From the NCBI RefSeq assembly GCF_963678635.1, contig NC_087066.1:17233275-17297274 (forward strand): DNA of 64,000 bases. Reading direction: 5' to 3'. Made by a program: the position numbers and the translations under genes. This DNA is from Symsagittifera roscoffensis. Lineage: Eukaryota; Xenacoelomorpha; Acoela; Convolutidae. Numbering within the stretch: position 1 is the first letter of the stretch; every line of letters begins with the position of its first letter. Shown here piece by piece: positions 1-10,480 of the stretch. The notes below the pieces were generated by a model. That model worked only from the letters and a program-made list of their open reading frames with translations. It was not told the origin of the DNA and ran no database searches.

Positions 1-3000
1 AATTCGCTGTTGGTTTTTTTAAAACAAATTATTTAATAACTCGCAGAACAATTTGTCTCGATCGGGTTTCGATTCTCTAAGCAACACTAAAACACCGGCT
101 TGAGGTTTGAAACTTAGAGTATAAAAAGTAATAAAAAAGTAATAAAAAAGTAAAAGAAAAACAGCAATCGCCAACAGCAATAGCAAATGTAATCGATAGG
201 TTATCGCTGATTAATTTGGCTAATGCTCAGCGATGAAACAGCAAAAAAAACCTTTCAAAATGAGCAAAATAGTAAACTACCGGGGTTCGTTCCCGCAACG
301 CAACTATCAGCTAAGTAGACATGTTTGCTACATCTGCGACACGAAGCCTAAGATACACTTCAAGCATTAACTCAGTTTATTAACTCACACTGTCATTTAA
401 AAGCTACTAGAATGAGTTAAAGTTTTAGCACTGACTTTCTAGAAATCATTACTGAAATAGATCTGAAATATCGCAGCTTAGCTATGGAAAAAACCCTGAA
501 TTATACTTGAATCAGTGCTGTAAAATAGTGATCAATGGGATACTATAGAAATAGCGATAATTAACGGTGGACTTAAAACCGGGCAGCTTTGCATAGCTCA
601 ATCTCAAATGCAAAAGTTTTTGGCTCAACAGACATTTTTTCTTCTTTTTTGGATGAAAAAGCTCACATTTGCATCCGAACCGGAAAGTTTAATTCGTTAT
701 TTGTTGTCTCATCATATGTTTGCTGCTTATCAGCTCAATTCTTTGTATAGATCAATCTGGGGCAGGATTGTATTTTGTGAGCTATGTTTGGGCAGTGAAA
801 GCGCATTAACTTTGTATTTGCTTCAAAAACATTCATAGACACGGATTGTTTCTGTCCATTTCTTTTATAATGTTCCAAAAAACAAAACAAAAAAAGATTT
901 TCCGCTATTAAAATATCCTATATACTACACTTTAGAAATCTGTTTTCAAAGTTTCCAAGACATTTTCTGCCATGGTGACATGCGATACCTTAGGTGCTCT
1001 CTTCATTACTATTCCAACAGTTAAAACGACTGCAACTAATTTTAGAGCTATGTTTCGATTTTTTTGCTTTGTTTTTCAACTTTTTTCTAAAGTTGGTAGA
1101 AATCAGTTGCGCGCAACGAAAAAGAAAGAGTAATAAAGACGTATAGCCAAATATGAACCCACGAATTTGATTCGGTGAGGTCATAAATGGTTCCCCTAGT
1201 TGGCAAAAAAGAAAACTTACTGACTCAGTTTGTTTTCCCAATCGGCAAAAGGAATGTGCTCACGTAATATACATTTTTTAAAATAGTATATATTTTTTTA
1301 CTGTCCATGCTCTAAAAATCTCATCAATATTTTCTGGTTTGAATTAATTAATTGAGCTCAAGGTGATTGCATAATTAACAGGTTTTTCAAATAAATCGCA
1401 CAAAGTTACTATTTTCAATCAGAAAGAAAAATGTTTTTCTTATTTTTCGGTCATCATAAATTGCTTTCTATCAATCTATTTTTTGATCTAGATATGTTTT
1501 GTGCAAGTTTGTAATTAGACTGAAGGGGGGAGGCTAGACATTGGAATATGAATAATTTGTTTCAGAACAGCTCATACCCAACCGTATTTTTTCAGGTTGT
1601 CCACTGTTTCCAAAAACAAGAAGGACTATATTTTTCGCTAATAAGCATATATCTACTAAATTTAAATATTTTCATTTAAAATGTTCCTTAATTTTTCTGC
1701 CAAAGTAATATGCGATAACTTAGAAAACCCTCTTTCTAAGTTTTTGCCAATTAAAATGGGTGCAATGAATTTAAAAAAATTGAAATCTGCTTCGATTTAG
1801 AGTAATGTTTAATCGGTTATTCAAACCTGGTAAAAATGGTGTGCGCGCATCAAATAAAAGCGAAAATGAAAACACGTATAGTTTACTGATGCTTCTTTAT
1901 ATAACAAGCTCTCCCTCGTTTGGCAAAGTGCTGACAAAAGAGGCTTGTAAACGGCGCTATATTAGGATTCTCTATATTGAAATCACAACAGATTTACAAG
2001 CTTGCGTCAGGCCGGTTGATCAGACGAACAATTGTTTGCGGATCACTTTTACTGCCATAGTTTCGTTTCTTACCCTACCGACAACGACCTGACTCGCATT
2101 CCCTCTTTCTGTATGACAAACATAGTTGACATTTCTATACAAATATCGCCTCTTGTTCGTTCAAATTTTCTTGATTTGTTGCTAGTTTGTCTCTTATCGT
2201 TCTCTCAAACAATCTTGAGGCAGCATTACTGACTACCTGTCCGAATTTTGCTTAAAAATATTTAATCTATGGTCATTGTTCTAACTTTTCAAATCTTATA
2301 CAAAGTTTTTCTCAATATCTTGTGGATTACGCTTTTTTGTTTATATATTGAAAGAGGAATGTACGTGATTTATGATATCATTCACAGATCACAATTTAAA
2401 AGGAGCCTTGTTTCAAATTATCATCCAGTGACCCACACGCAGTAGAGTTCCATGGATAATAATCGATTATATTGTCATTTTTTAGTCAGTATCTGTAAAA
2501 TTACAAAAATAATCGATTATAATCCATTAAAAATGTTTTCATTTCTTATATTTTTAATGACAATGTAATCCCTTATAACCTTTTATAATCAATTATAATG
2601 GACTTTTTTGAGAGATTAGTCATGAAACTTACAAAATTTTCTCAAATTTATTGCATTTCCTGTTTAGTGCAGTTGCTACGTAATAGGTTTCATAAAGTTT
2701 TAAATGTTACATTTCACTTCTCAATTTTTATCATAATTTTTGTCTTATATACCCCGTTTAAACCCCTCCACAGTTTACCCTCCCCCCTCGTTTTCATCCC
2801 TGCTTACACCCTCCCCCCCCCCCCCCCCCCCCCCCGTTTACTACCCCTTCCCACCTCCCTGCCAGTTTACCACAACCTCCATTCGCCCCCCCCCCCCTTT
2901 ATGGGGTTATTTATTGGTAGACTTTGGGGGAGGGGGGTTTCTTTACCCCCCCCCCCCCAAGTTTAACCCTCCTCAACATCCCCCCCCCCCCCCGTTTACT

Positions 3001-3570
3001 GAACGTCGGGTTGAGGGGGGGGGGGTTGGAGGTGGGTAAAAAATGCGGGGGGAGGATAATCTGAACAACTGAGTATACTCCCTCACCCGTCCCCGTTCAA
3101 AATGGTAAACAAACTGGGGGGGGGGGGGGATAAACTGTAAACTTGGGGGGGTTGGGGATAACCTTTAGTGAACATGGGGGTGGGCGTAGGAATAAACGTA
3201 GGGGAGTGGGGGGAGGGGATTTGGGAAAATGCCGATGGGGGGCAAAATGGGGGGGGGGGGGTTAATTCGAGTAGGTTTAGATTGCCAGTGGCCGTGAGTA
3301 ACGCAAAAGTGTTGCAAGTTTTGCAAATGATTGTGCAAAAAAATGTAGAGATTACAATCCGTTAGAATCAATTATAATTGATTTTAAATGGATTATAATC
3401 CATCATAAAGATTTGAAATGGAGTAGAATCCATTATAATGGGTTTTAATGGATTGTTTTTTACGAAAATAATCAATTTTAATGACGATATAATCGATTTC
3501 GTGGTCTAAACTTGCAACAATAATGGATTATAATGACAACATTTTAGACAATAATTTTCCATCATAATCG
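1..3570. repeat. Long direct repeat, left copy (~3.5 kb)
   Basis: From the first base of the window this stretch matches 50610-53988 in the same orientation, with scattered substitutions and small indels; it probably extends left of the window. Homology ends near 3570, where the left copy continues into an inverted-repeat end and then the N gap, while the right copy switches to unrelated sequence at about 53989. No convincing gene is inside; the short open frames have no family features. The largest length difference between copies lies in the C/G homopolymer block (2760-3270 here). The two copies lie 50.6 kb apart, so this is either a segmental duplication or two insertions of a long non-autonomous element. 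I found no terminal repeat for the whole unit. Confidence 0.9.
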
Positions 3571-3604
3571 ATTATTATATATGGAACTCCGGTGCGGGCA
3601 AGTA
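2430..3604. mobile_element. AT-palindrome inverted-repeat element (MITE-like), copy 1
   Basis: The left end (about 2432-2470) reads roughly CCACACGCAGTAGAGTTCCA followed by ATAATAATCGATTATA. The right end (3550-3604) is its reverse complement, with the core CCCGCACCGGAGTTCCAT and the same AT palindrome. Between the ends there are many copies of the self-complementary motif ATAATCGATTATAAT and a block of C and G homopolymers. Ends of the same type occur at 53059 and 22069. There is no transposase frame, so it would be non-autonomous. The right flank is lost in the N gap, so a target duplication cannot be checked. Confidence 0.7.
2760..3270. repeat. C-run/G-run block with G-quadruplex potential
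   Basis: Very long C homopolymers (over 20 C at about 2813-2835) and G homopolymers (for example 3015-3024, 3116-3129 and 3250-3260) are spaced by short AT segments. C-rich DNA comes first and G-rich DNA second, so the block could also fold on itself. The homologous block in the second copy (about 53370-53690) is shorter. Proline-rich open frames here are artefacts of the homopolymers. Confidence 0.85.
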
Positions 3605-3804
3605 NNNNNNNNNNNNNNNNNNNNNNNNNNNNNNNNNNNNNNNNNNNNNNNNNNNNNNNNNNNNNNNNNNNNNNNNNNNNNNNNNNNNNNNNNNNNNNNN
3701 NNNNNNNNNNNNNNNNNNNNNNNNNNNNNNNNNNNNNNNNNNNNNNNNNNNNNNNNNNNNNNNNNNNNNNNNNNNNNNNNNNNNNNNNNNNNNNNNNNNN
3801 NNNN
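3605..3804. other. Assembly gap (200 N)
   Basis: Exactly 200 N bases follow the right end of the inverted-repeat element. The round number indicates a placeholder gap. Collapsed or unassembled repeat sequence is the likely reason. Confidence 0.99.
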
Positions 3805-3821
3805 ATCTTATTAGTTGAAAT

Positions 3822-4022
3822 GGATCTACGTAACAAATCCCCCTACCCGTAGGGTATCTAGAAAAGAACTGCAACCCCTATAAAAAAGCAGTAAATTAGC
3901 ACTAGAGCGTTCAATTTTTATTTCGAACTGTTGCTACATTTTTGATTGGTTGAAAATTCGACTAACTGAACCTACTTAACGATTACCCCTTCTTGAAAGG
4001 GGGTAATTGTTATAAGTAGATC
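3822..4022. mobile_element. hAT-type MITE, family GGATCTACTTAACAATCCCC, copy 1
   Basis: A 201-bp element begins GGATCTACGTAACAAATCCC and ends with the approximate reverse complement (GGGGGTAATTGTTATAAGTAGATC, trimmed here to its ends). It is flanked on both sides by the same 8 bases, GTTGAAAT (3814-3821 and 4023-4030). Eight-base target duplications are typical of hAT transposons. It has no coding capacity. A second member is at 47832-48050 and a related palindromic element is inside the HEAT-gene intron at 15343-15573. Confidence 0.85.
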
Positions 4023-4030
4023 GTTGAAAT

Positions 4031-4575
4031 TAAGCACAGCGAAAGGACATCTAAATTTTCATCAAACCTGGAGCTCAATTAACAATTTCGTTATTATTGG
4101 CCGTTTAAACAGAAAAAAAAATTTGTAATGTTTTGTTTCCATTGGCCCGCGCATCAAAATTAGTGTTTCCGATCCAACGGCGCCTTTAGAAATTTTTTAG
4201 GGCCTCTTAGAACGGCGAAGGGTCGAATTGAGGAGGGCGGGTGCGCCACCGCCACACATTCCCGCCTCAGTATTAGCAAAAAGTAATTCGACCCAGAACT
4301 CGACTTATAAGCCTTCCAACTATTAAACAATGACGAATCACCACTCAATTTTCTCGATCGGAATAGATTATGGTTCGGTTTTTTGAATTTTCGGTTGAAT
4401 GAAATGTTTTAGATATTTGATTTCAGGTTGAATTTTCCTTCAACCAATCAGATCAATTCACAATTGAATTGAAAAACATTTTATTCGAATTCGAATTGAG
4501 AGGCTTGATAAATTCGTTCTGTACAATTTAGCCTAAAAACAAGTAACCAGTCGTCTAAATCGGAAAAAAAGTGTC
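4031..4575. other. No gene; degenerate element fragment
   Basis: No coding signal seen. Around 4155-4245 there is a short G/C-richer stretch (GGCGCCTTTAGAAATTTTTTAG and following) resembling the interior of the CAGGGGCGG-ended element family at 5715-6139, heavily decayed. Confidence 0.5.
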
Positions 4576-4789
4576 ATGAATGAAATCTATAGAACTTTTA
4601 AATCTATTTGGATCTCTATTCATGCCTGGATGGTAAAAATAGGCTTTACAATGATTAGAAAGACTAACCTGTTGTTTTTCCTGAAGTTCTTTTCCTCAGT
4701 TCCGTTCTATTTGGGTGTAATGATAACGCGGATGTATGTTGCAGAATTTATTAAACCTCTAAATGAAGCTGAAACAACGCCAATATTCC

Positions 4790-5235
4790 ACAGCTCCACA
4801 CATACACGCGTATACGTATATACCAATTCGTACACAAGCAGGGGTTTTGTTCTTATGGTTATCGCAACTCAACTTAATAGTGTGCGTTTTATCTCATATG
4901 TGCAAATGCGCTGTGTACATAGAACGAAGACACACAAATTGTGTTTAATGTGTTACGTGTACCGTGTACGCGTGTACGCATTGGTGTATGCGCTCAATTT
5001 TGCTACTAACATGCATATGCGCGTATATGTAAGATTGAAAATAGACGGACACACATGTAAGCTACATATATGTTGCTATATGCGCTAGCTTATTCAATTC
5101 AAACGCATATAAAGGCGTGTGTGTGTGTGAAATTCAGTACGCCGCGCTTAATTAGCGCATGTGTAGATGGAAATATACACATACGCATACCAAAGTTTTT
5201 ATCAGCTTAAAAAGACACACGCATACGCAATGGTG
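4790..5235. repeat. Degenerate alternating purine-pyrimidine tract
   Basis: Many short runs alternate purine and pyrimidine (ACACGCGTATACGTATATA, GTGTACGCGTGTACGC, GCATATGCGCGTATATGT, GTGTGTGTGTG). This looks like an old, diverged CA/CG/TA microsatellite with Z-DNA potential. The 170-codon open frame at 4576-5088 is a by-product: its translation is dominated by Y, V, R, T and H encoded by the repeat, so I do not call it a gene. Confidence 0.7.
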
Positions 5236-5272
5236 ATGTGATAATTGGAAAACAGAAAACGCGCCATCATCA

Positions 5273-5515
5273 TGGCTCTTTTTCCTTACCCCCCCCCACC
5301 TGCAAATTTTTTAGAGTGGTATTTCTGTTCACATTGTCAAACTGTTATCAAATTTGGCATACGGACTAATTAGCCCACGACAAACATATTTGGTCTTCAT
5401 ACTCAACTTTGTAAAACCACTCATTACACCATGAAATCGATGCTTATGTGAGGTAGGGCCGTAGGGGTGGGAGTGGGGGGGGGGGGGGGGGAAGGGGGGA
5501 GGAAAATGAGTTGTC
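5273..5515. mobile_element. GGCTCTTTTTCCTT-ended inverted-repeat element, copy 1
   Basis: It starts GGCTCTTTTTCCTTACCCCC and ends in a G-rich, GAAGG-containing reverse complement. The interior (ACAAACATATTTGGTCTTCA and following) is shared with 5764-5990. No coding capacity and no clear target duplication. Confidence 0.6.
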
Positions 5516-5714
5516 ATCATATTTACGCTTGCGATTAGCAAGCGTTATCAAATCGGGATCTTGATTTAAAAAAATTTCCCCCTATTGGGGGGGGGGGTTG
5601 AGATTCGTTAAAAGGTACAAAATTTGTAGATGATGCCTAAATGTTCATGTTCAATTCTTTCTTTATAGAGAGGGGGGGGGGATAGTTAACAAGATACTCA
5701 AATCGGAATGGAAT

Positions 5715-6139
5715 CAGGGGCGGATTTAGGGGGGGGGGGATGGGGATTGGGCGGACGCCTTCCCGGCTCTTTTTCCTTTCCCCCCACCCCACCTGCAAAT
5801 TTTTACATGTAAATTTGTTGACCACATTGTCCGATTGTTGTGAAAATTTACATAGAGACTAATATGGCCACGACAAACATATTTGGTCTTCATACTGAAC
5901 CTCGTAAAACCACTCGATACACTAATATATTGGAGCTCGTGTGAGGTGGGGGGGGGGGGAAGGAAAAAGAGCCGCCCCCCCCCCCTCAGGGATTCGACCC
6001 CCTGCGGACCCAAAGGCGCTTTTAGAAAAATTTTAGGGTCCTAACCAAAATGGATATCTCAAATTAGTACAAAGGGGGACCCTTTGGGTCGGCAGGGATC
6101 GAATCCCTGAGGGGAAAAGAAAAGATGCGTCCGCTCCTA
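5715..6139. mobile_element. CAGGGGCGG-ended hAT-like MITE with a nested element
   Basis: The left end is CAGGGGCGGATTTAGG; the right end is the degenerate reverse complement (GCGTCCGCTCCTA). A second inverted-repeat element (5764-5990, same family as 5273-5515) sits inside, forming a long hairpin CGGCTCTTTTTCCTT/AAGGAAAAAGAGCCG. The right half (6000-6130, with CCCTTTGGGTCGGCAGGG) matches the right half of the 35160-35508 element and, in reverse, 40747-40870. The right end is eroded, so no target duplication can be read. Confidence 0.7.
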
Positions 6140-6180
6140 TAATTTGATGAATGAAATGATTTTTACTTATATTACTTGTT

Positions 6181-6673
6181 GTTCCGACTTTCGAAGAAAA
6201 TGGAATATTTATGCTCGGTGTGGTTTTTTTATTCAGTCATTTTTCACCGATCGAAATTATGATTTTCAACAAAATTTTTTTATACCTCATTGAAGATATC
6301 AACTTCCTGAGGTCAAATGTAAAAAGATAATTCACCTCGGATTATTTTTTGTAAAGTTCTGGGGGTTTGAAAATTGCCAAATCTTCCATGTTCTGGACTA
6401 AATTATGCGCGCTTTGAAGAAATTATTCATATTGCTGAGAGCGTAACGCGAATTATTTATGCGTGGCGAATAATCCCGCACAACAAAATCGTTCCAAATT
6501 GAATTGAGGCTTGCTAATCAGATCGGTCGTATTACTTTTGTACGACTCAAAGTTTCAGACTTTGATGTTGACAAAAATTTATAGCTTTTCAATGTTTTCT
6601 TTTCCCAAAAACTATATGAATTAAGGGACAGTCGGAACATTCAGAACTTTGCCCTGATACACGAGCAGTCTTG
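6181..6673. mobile_element. GTTCCGACTTTCGAA element, copy 1
   Basis: It starts GTTCCGACTTTCGAA. GTTCCGACT recurs inverted as AGTCGGAAC at 6630-6638. The conserved match with the copies at 38811 and 39626 continues about 35 bases past that inverted repeat, through ACGAGCAGTCTTG. The interior contains conserved patches such as GGGGGTTTGAAAATTGCCAA. No coding capacity. Confidence 0.7.
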
Positions 6674-6687
6674 CTTACCGAAATCAG

Positions 6688-6772
6688 TTGAATCACAACT
6701 GACATACAGTTGAATCACTTCAAGCTGACATACAATTGAATCACAGCTGACATACAGTTGAATCACTTGAAA
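6688..6772. repeat. Short tandem repeat, ~25-bp unit, 3+ copies
   Basis: Units of the form CTGACATACAGTTGAATCAC are repeated with alternating spacers (TTCAAG or AG). The frame at 6641-6823 on the minus strand is a repeat artefact. Confidence 0.85.
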
Positions 6773-6773
6773 G

Positions 6774-7189
6774 TGGGTCCTAGTTACTACAGGGTACCCC
6801 AGTTGACAAAAATGGCCGATCATATAAGATCTTGTAATATTCTTGCAAGATCCTACTAGAAAACTGCATTCTCTTGCAAGTTTCAGGGTGATAAGTTTTT
6901 TTTTACTAAACCAGTTTTTTTCGGCTCAACTAGTGTCTGCTCAAAGATTGTCTTCCCTGTTTCCGCTTCGTTAGTTTTGTTCAGTTGCCAATTTGAATTT
7001 CAAATTTCTTGCTTGGCATGTTTGCCTAGAAATTCTTGTTCGATAAAAACAGATATTATGAAAGTGTATGTAATCCGGTTTTTTATTTTGCTTTTTTTGT
7101 TCAGACGCTTTGGCAAAAATTATCGCTTTTCTGAAAATTTTCGCTCAAAAACTGCCAACCCACAATTTTGATTTTGAGAATTTTTGACC
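6774..7189. other. No gene seen
   Basis: AT-rich single-copy-looking sequence between repeats; no splice-bounded open frame, RNA gene or repeat recognised. Confidence 0.5.
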
Positions 7190-10100
7190 CACAATTTTGA
7201 TTTTGTAATTAAGTTTACTCAAATAATACCCTCACAATTCTGAGTTTTTGATTTTAATTAAAAGGAAGGGGTTTAGGCAGCTCCCCTGCCTTAGCAGATA
7301 CGTCCAATTTTTTTCTAGAAAAAAGTTATGGCCTTCAGAAAAAGCAAATTTTCGATTTTTTGACCGTTTCTTGGATCTCAAACTTGTCCTAGATCTGAGT
7401 TTTGATTTTAATGAAAAAGAAGGGTTGTGAGAAAGTCCCGAGCATAAGCGGCTGCGCCCAAAGTTTTTTACATGAAATATATGAACCTCGGAAAAGTCCA
7501 AATTGTGACTTTTTGATTGTTTTTTTAATTTTTGACTTTTCTCTAAAAGTACCCTTCCAAATCCGAGTTATTGTTTTCAATCAAAAAGATGGGCTTTGGA
7601 AGTTTGTCTGCATAGATTGCTACGTCCAGTTTTTCTTACACAAAAAATCATGACCCTCGAAAAAGTCAAAATTGTGATTTTTGGAACTTTTGTTGATACT
7701 TTTGCTGAAACTTCTCGAAAAATACCCTCCCAAAAGCTAAATTTAGTGTTCAATCGAAAGCAAAAGTCGAAAAAAATCCCTCGTGTAAGCGGCTACGTCC
7801 AAAACTTCCAACAGAAATTATAACGCTTTCAGGAAAGTTAATGACTTGATTTCCTGTCTGCTTTTCGAAACTTTTTGACTTCTTTTGAAAACTACACAGC
7901 CGAGTCTGATATTAAGAATTTAATCGAAGAAACAGTTGTAGGAAGCTACTGTACATAAGCTGCTACGCCCTTAAGTCTGTTCGAAAATGGTATGTCTCAA
8001 GGAAGTTATGAAACTCTCAACAAATTTTACTCTTGTTTTTATTAGAGAAACAATTAAGGTTCTGGGCGAAGCATCAGTAGAACAAAATTAAAAGTTACCA
8101 AACAGATACCTACAGATTTAGTTAGTTTGATTTGATGAAAATAGATTTGATAAAAATAGAAATAAAGGATTGGGTTTTTTATTCACCTTTTTTTGAGACG
8201 CTTCCTGCGTCTCGAAAAATTATTACTTCCTGCAAAAAAAGCAGTTTTTTTCCAAAATCCTTTCTGACAATTTTTCAAAAACGTATCCATAGAAGGTCCG
8301 CACCATTTTTTGTGTGCCTGCATACTCCCCTTGTCTTTTTGCTCTACTTTTTGCTGAGTACAACCTTGGAAAAGTCTGTGTGGTAGTTTTCGACTGATTT
8401 TGTTTTCGTTTTCTCAAAAACTAGCCTATCAAATCTGAGATTTATGTTTCAATGCATAAAATGAATTCCGAAAACTCCACACAATTAGCAGCTACACCAA
8501 TTTGTTTCAGACACTTAAAACACTGACCTTCGGAATAGTGATTTTTTAATTATTTTTATATTTACATTAACATATTTATTTATTTTTATGATTTTCAATC
8601 TAAAAATTCAAACCTTGTGTTGTGGGTTCAAGCCAAAAAAGGGGTTGTGTTAAACGTCTTTGCATACGCAACTCCGCCCTTATTTTTTGAAACAGCAAAT
8701 TATGGCCCTCGAAAGAGTCAAAATTTTGGTTTCTTTATTTTTTTTTTTTCAAAATATGACTTTTCTCAAGAACTACCTAGCCATAACTACTTTAGCGATC
8801 CAGCATTAGCATTCACTCACATTTTTTTCCACAAAAATTGATCGTCCTCTGAAAAGTCAATTTCCTGATGTAATGAGCGTTTTTTCGTTAATATATAAAT
8901 TTTACTAAAAAATGACATCTGAGATTTTAGGTTCAATCAAAAGAACGGGTTGCGTGAATCTCCTCTGCATATTCGACTTCACCCATCTTTTAAAACAAAA
9001 ATTTATGGCCCTCGGAAATCTCAATTGTGATTTCTTGACCAAACTTTGACTTTTCGCGAGAACTTCCCTGCCAATTTTGGGTTTTTGGTTCAATCGAAAC
9101 TAAAAGTGTGGCGAATCTCTTCCGCATAAGCGGTAACCTCAAAATTTTTTTTTTTAAAAAGAAGGAATGATTCTCTGAAAATTTCAATTATCTGACTTGT
9201 TGACCGTTATTTGGACCTTTCTCGATAACTATTCTGCCAAGTCTGATATCATAAATTTAATCGACACAAAAACTAAGCTATTAAAGCCGAGATTTATATT
9301 TCAATGCATAGGGTGAATTTCAAAAGCTCAGCTTCATAAGCGGCCGAAACCTTTTTAACACCTAAAATGGATCTCGGATTAGTGAAATTTTCGAGTTCTC
9401 AACCATTTTTTGAAACTTTTTGACTTGATTAAAAACTAACCTCTCAAACCGGAGGTTGCTGGTTCAATGGATATACTGGGTACTAAGAAGCTTCCCTGTA
9501 TTAGCTGTCACTCCCACCTTTTGTTGCACAAAAAGGTATCGTCCTCGGGAGAGTCATTTTTTTGAGCGTTTTTCTAAAAAATATGATGAATTTTACCGAA
9601 ACTTACCCTCCCATATCTAAGATTTTGGATTCAATTCAAAGAATGGGCTGTAGAAAGTTCCTTTGCATACGCAACTACGCACAGATTTTTTAATACACAA
9701 AAATTTATGGCCCTCGGAAGAGTCAAATTTTTGGTTTCTTGATATTTTTCTTTCAAATAATGACCTTTCTCAAGAACTACTCTGCTTTAACTACGTTCGC
9801 GGTCCTGCATTAGCGTGATAGTTCTGATTTTTAGACCGTTTTTCGCAATTTCGACTGTTTTCGAGAACTACCCTGCCAAACCTGGGTTGTTGGGTTCAAT
9901 CGAAATTAAGAAGTGATGAATCTCGTACGCCAAAAAAAATTTTAACAAGAAGGAATGATTATCGGAATTGTCACCTATCCAATTTTTTGACCGTTTCTTG
10001 GACTTTTCTCGATAACTATACAACCAGTTCTGATATCATAGGTTTAATCAACACAACAGGTTATTAAAAGCTTACTTTTGTTATTTGCTACGCCCAGTTT

Positions 10101-10480
10101 TTTTTTTTTCATTACTCGATAATTATCGTGCCAATTCTCAGGTTCAGTGTTTAATTGTGAAATGCAAGTTTGAAATTTTCTCTGCTTTACCTGCTTTTAG
10201 CAAAAAAAGTTAGCGTTTTCACAAAATCAGGATTTGAACGTTAAATCGAAATTTTTTGAGTTTTCTTAAAAACTACCTTATCAAATATGAGAGAAAAAAT
10301 TCAAGCGAAAGAATTGGTTGCGCAAAGTTTTCCCGCAGATACCGCTACTCCTTAAATTTTTGCGAAAGAAATGTTAAGTCTCTTCTCACTTATTTTAGTG
10401 AAGAAACAACTAAGGTTTTAGGCAAAATCTAATTTTTGAATTCACGCATTTCATCCTGCATCAGTATAACAAATTCAAAA
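7190..10480. repeat. Degenerate tandem array, period ~170 bp (about 17-19 units)
   Basis: A composite unit recurs head to tail: a CCCTCCCAAATCTGAG-like segment, TTTGGTTCAATCGAAA, then GCATAAGCGGCTACGCCC, then TTTTTTACACAAAAATTATG, GCCCTCGGAAAAGTCAAA, and TTTTTGACCGTTTCTTGGAC, ending TTTTCTCGAGAACTACC. Landmarks similar to GCATAAGCGGCTACGCC are at about 7285, 7442, 7611, 7786, 7955, 8480, 8660, 8795, 8966, 9123, 9330, 9500, 9667, 9815, 10070, 10180 and 10337. Most spacings are 150-180. Units are strongly diverged, with deletions, so the array is old. The many short open frames across it repeat the same translations and are not genes. Confidence 0.85.

Noticed and set aside
2598-3039. Proline-rich open frames
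   Set aside because: Produced by C and G homopolymers inside the repeat element.
3528-3874. Open frames across the N gap
   Set aside because: They consist almost wholly of unknown residues.
4576-5088. 170-codon open frame
   Set aside because: Most of it translates the alternating purine-pyrimidine tract; no domain, and composition follows the repeat.
7190-10480. CRISPR array or tandem coding repeats
   Set aside because: Units are ~170 bp, diverged throughout and without conserved repeat/unique spacer structure; the sequence is eukaryotic.
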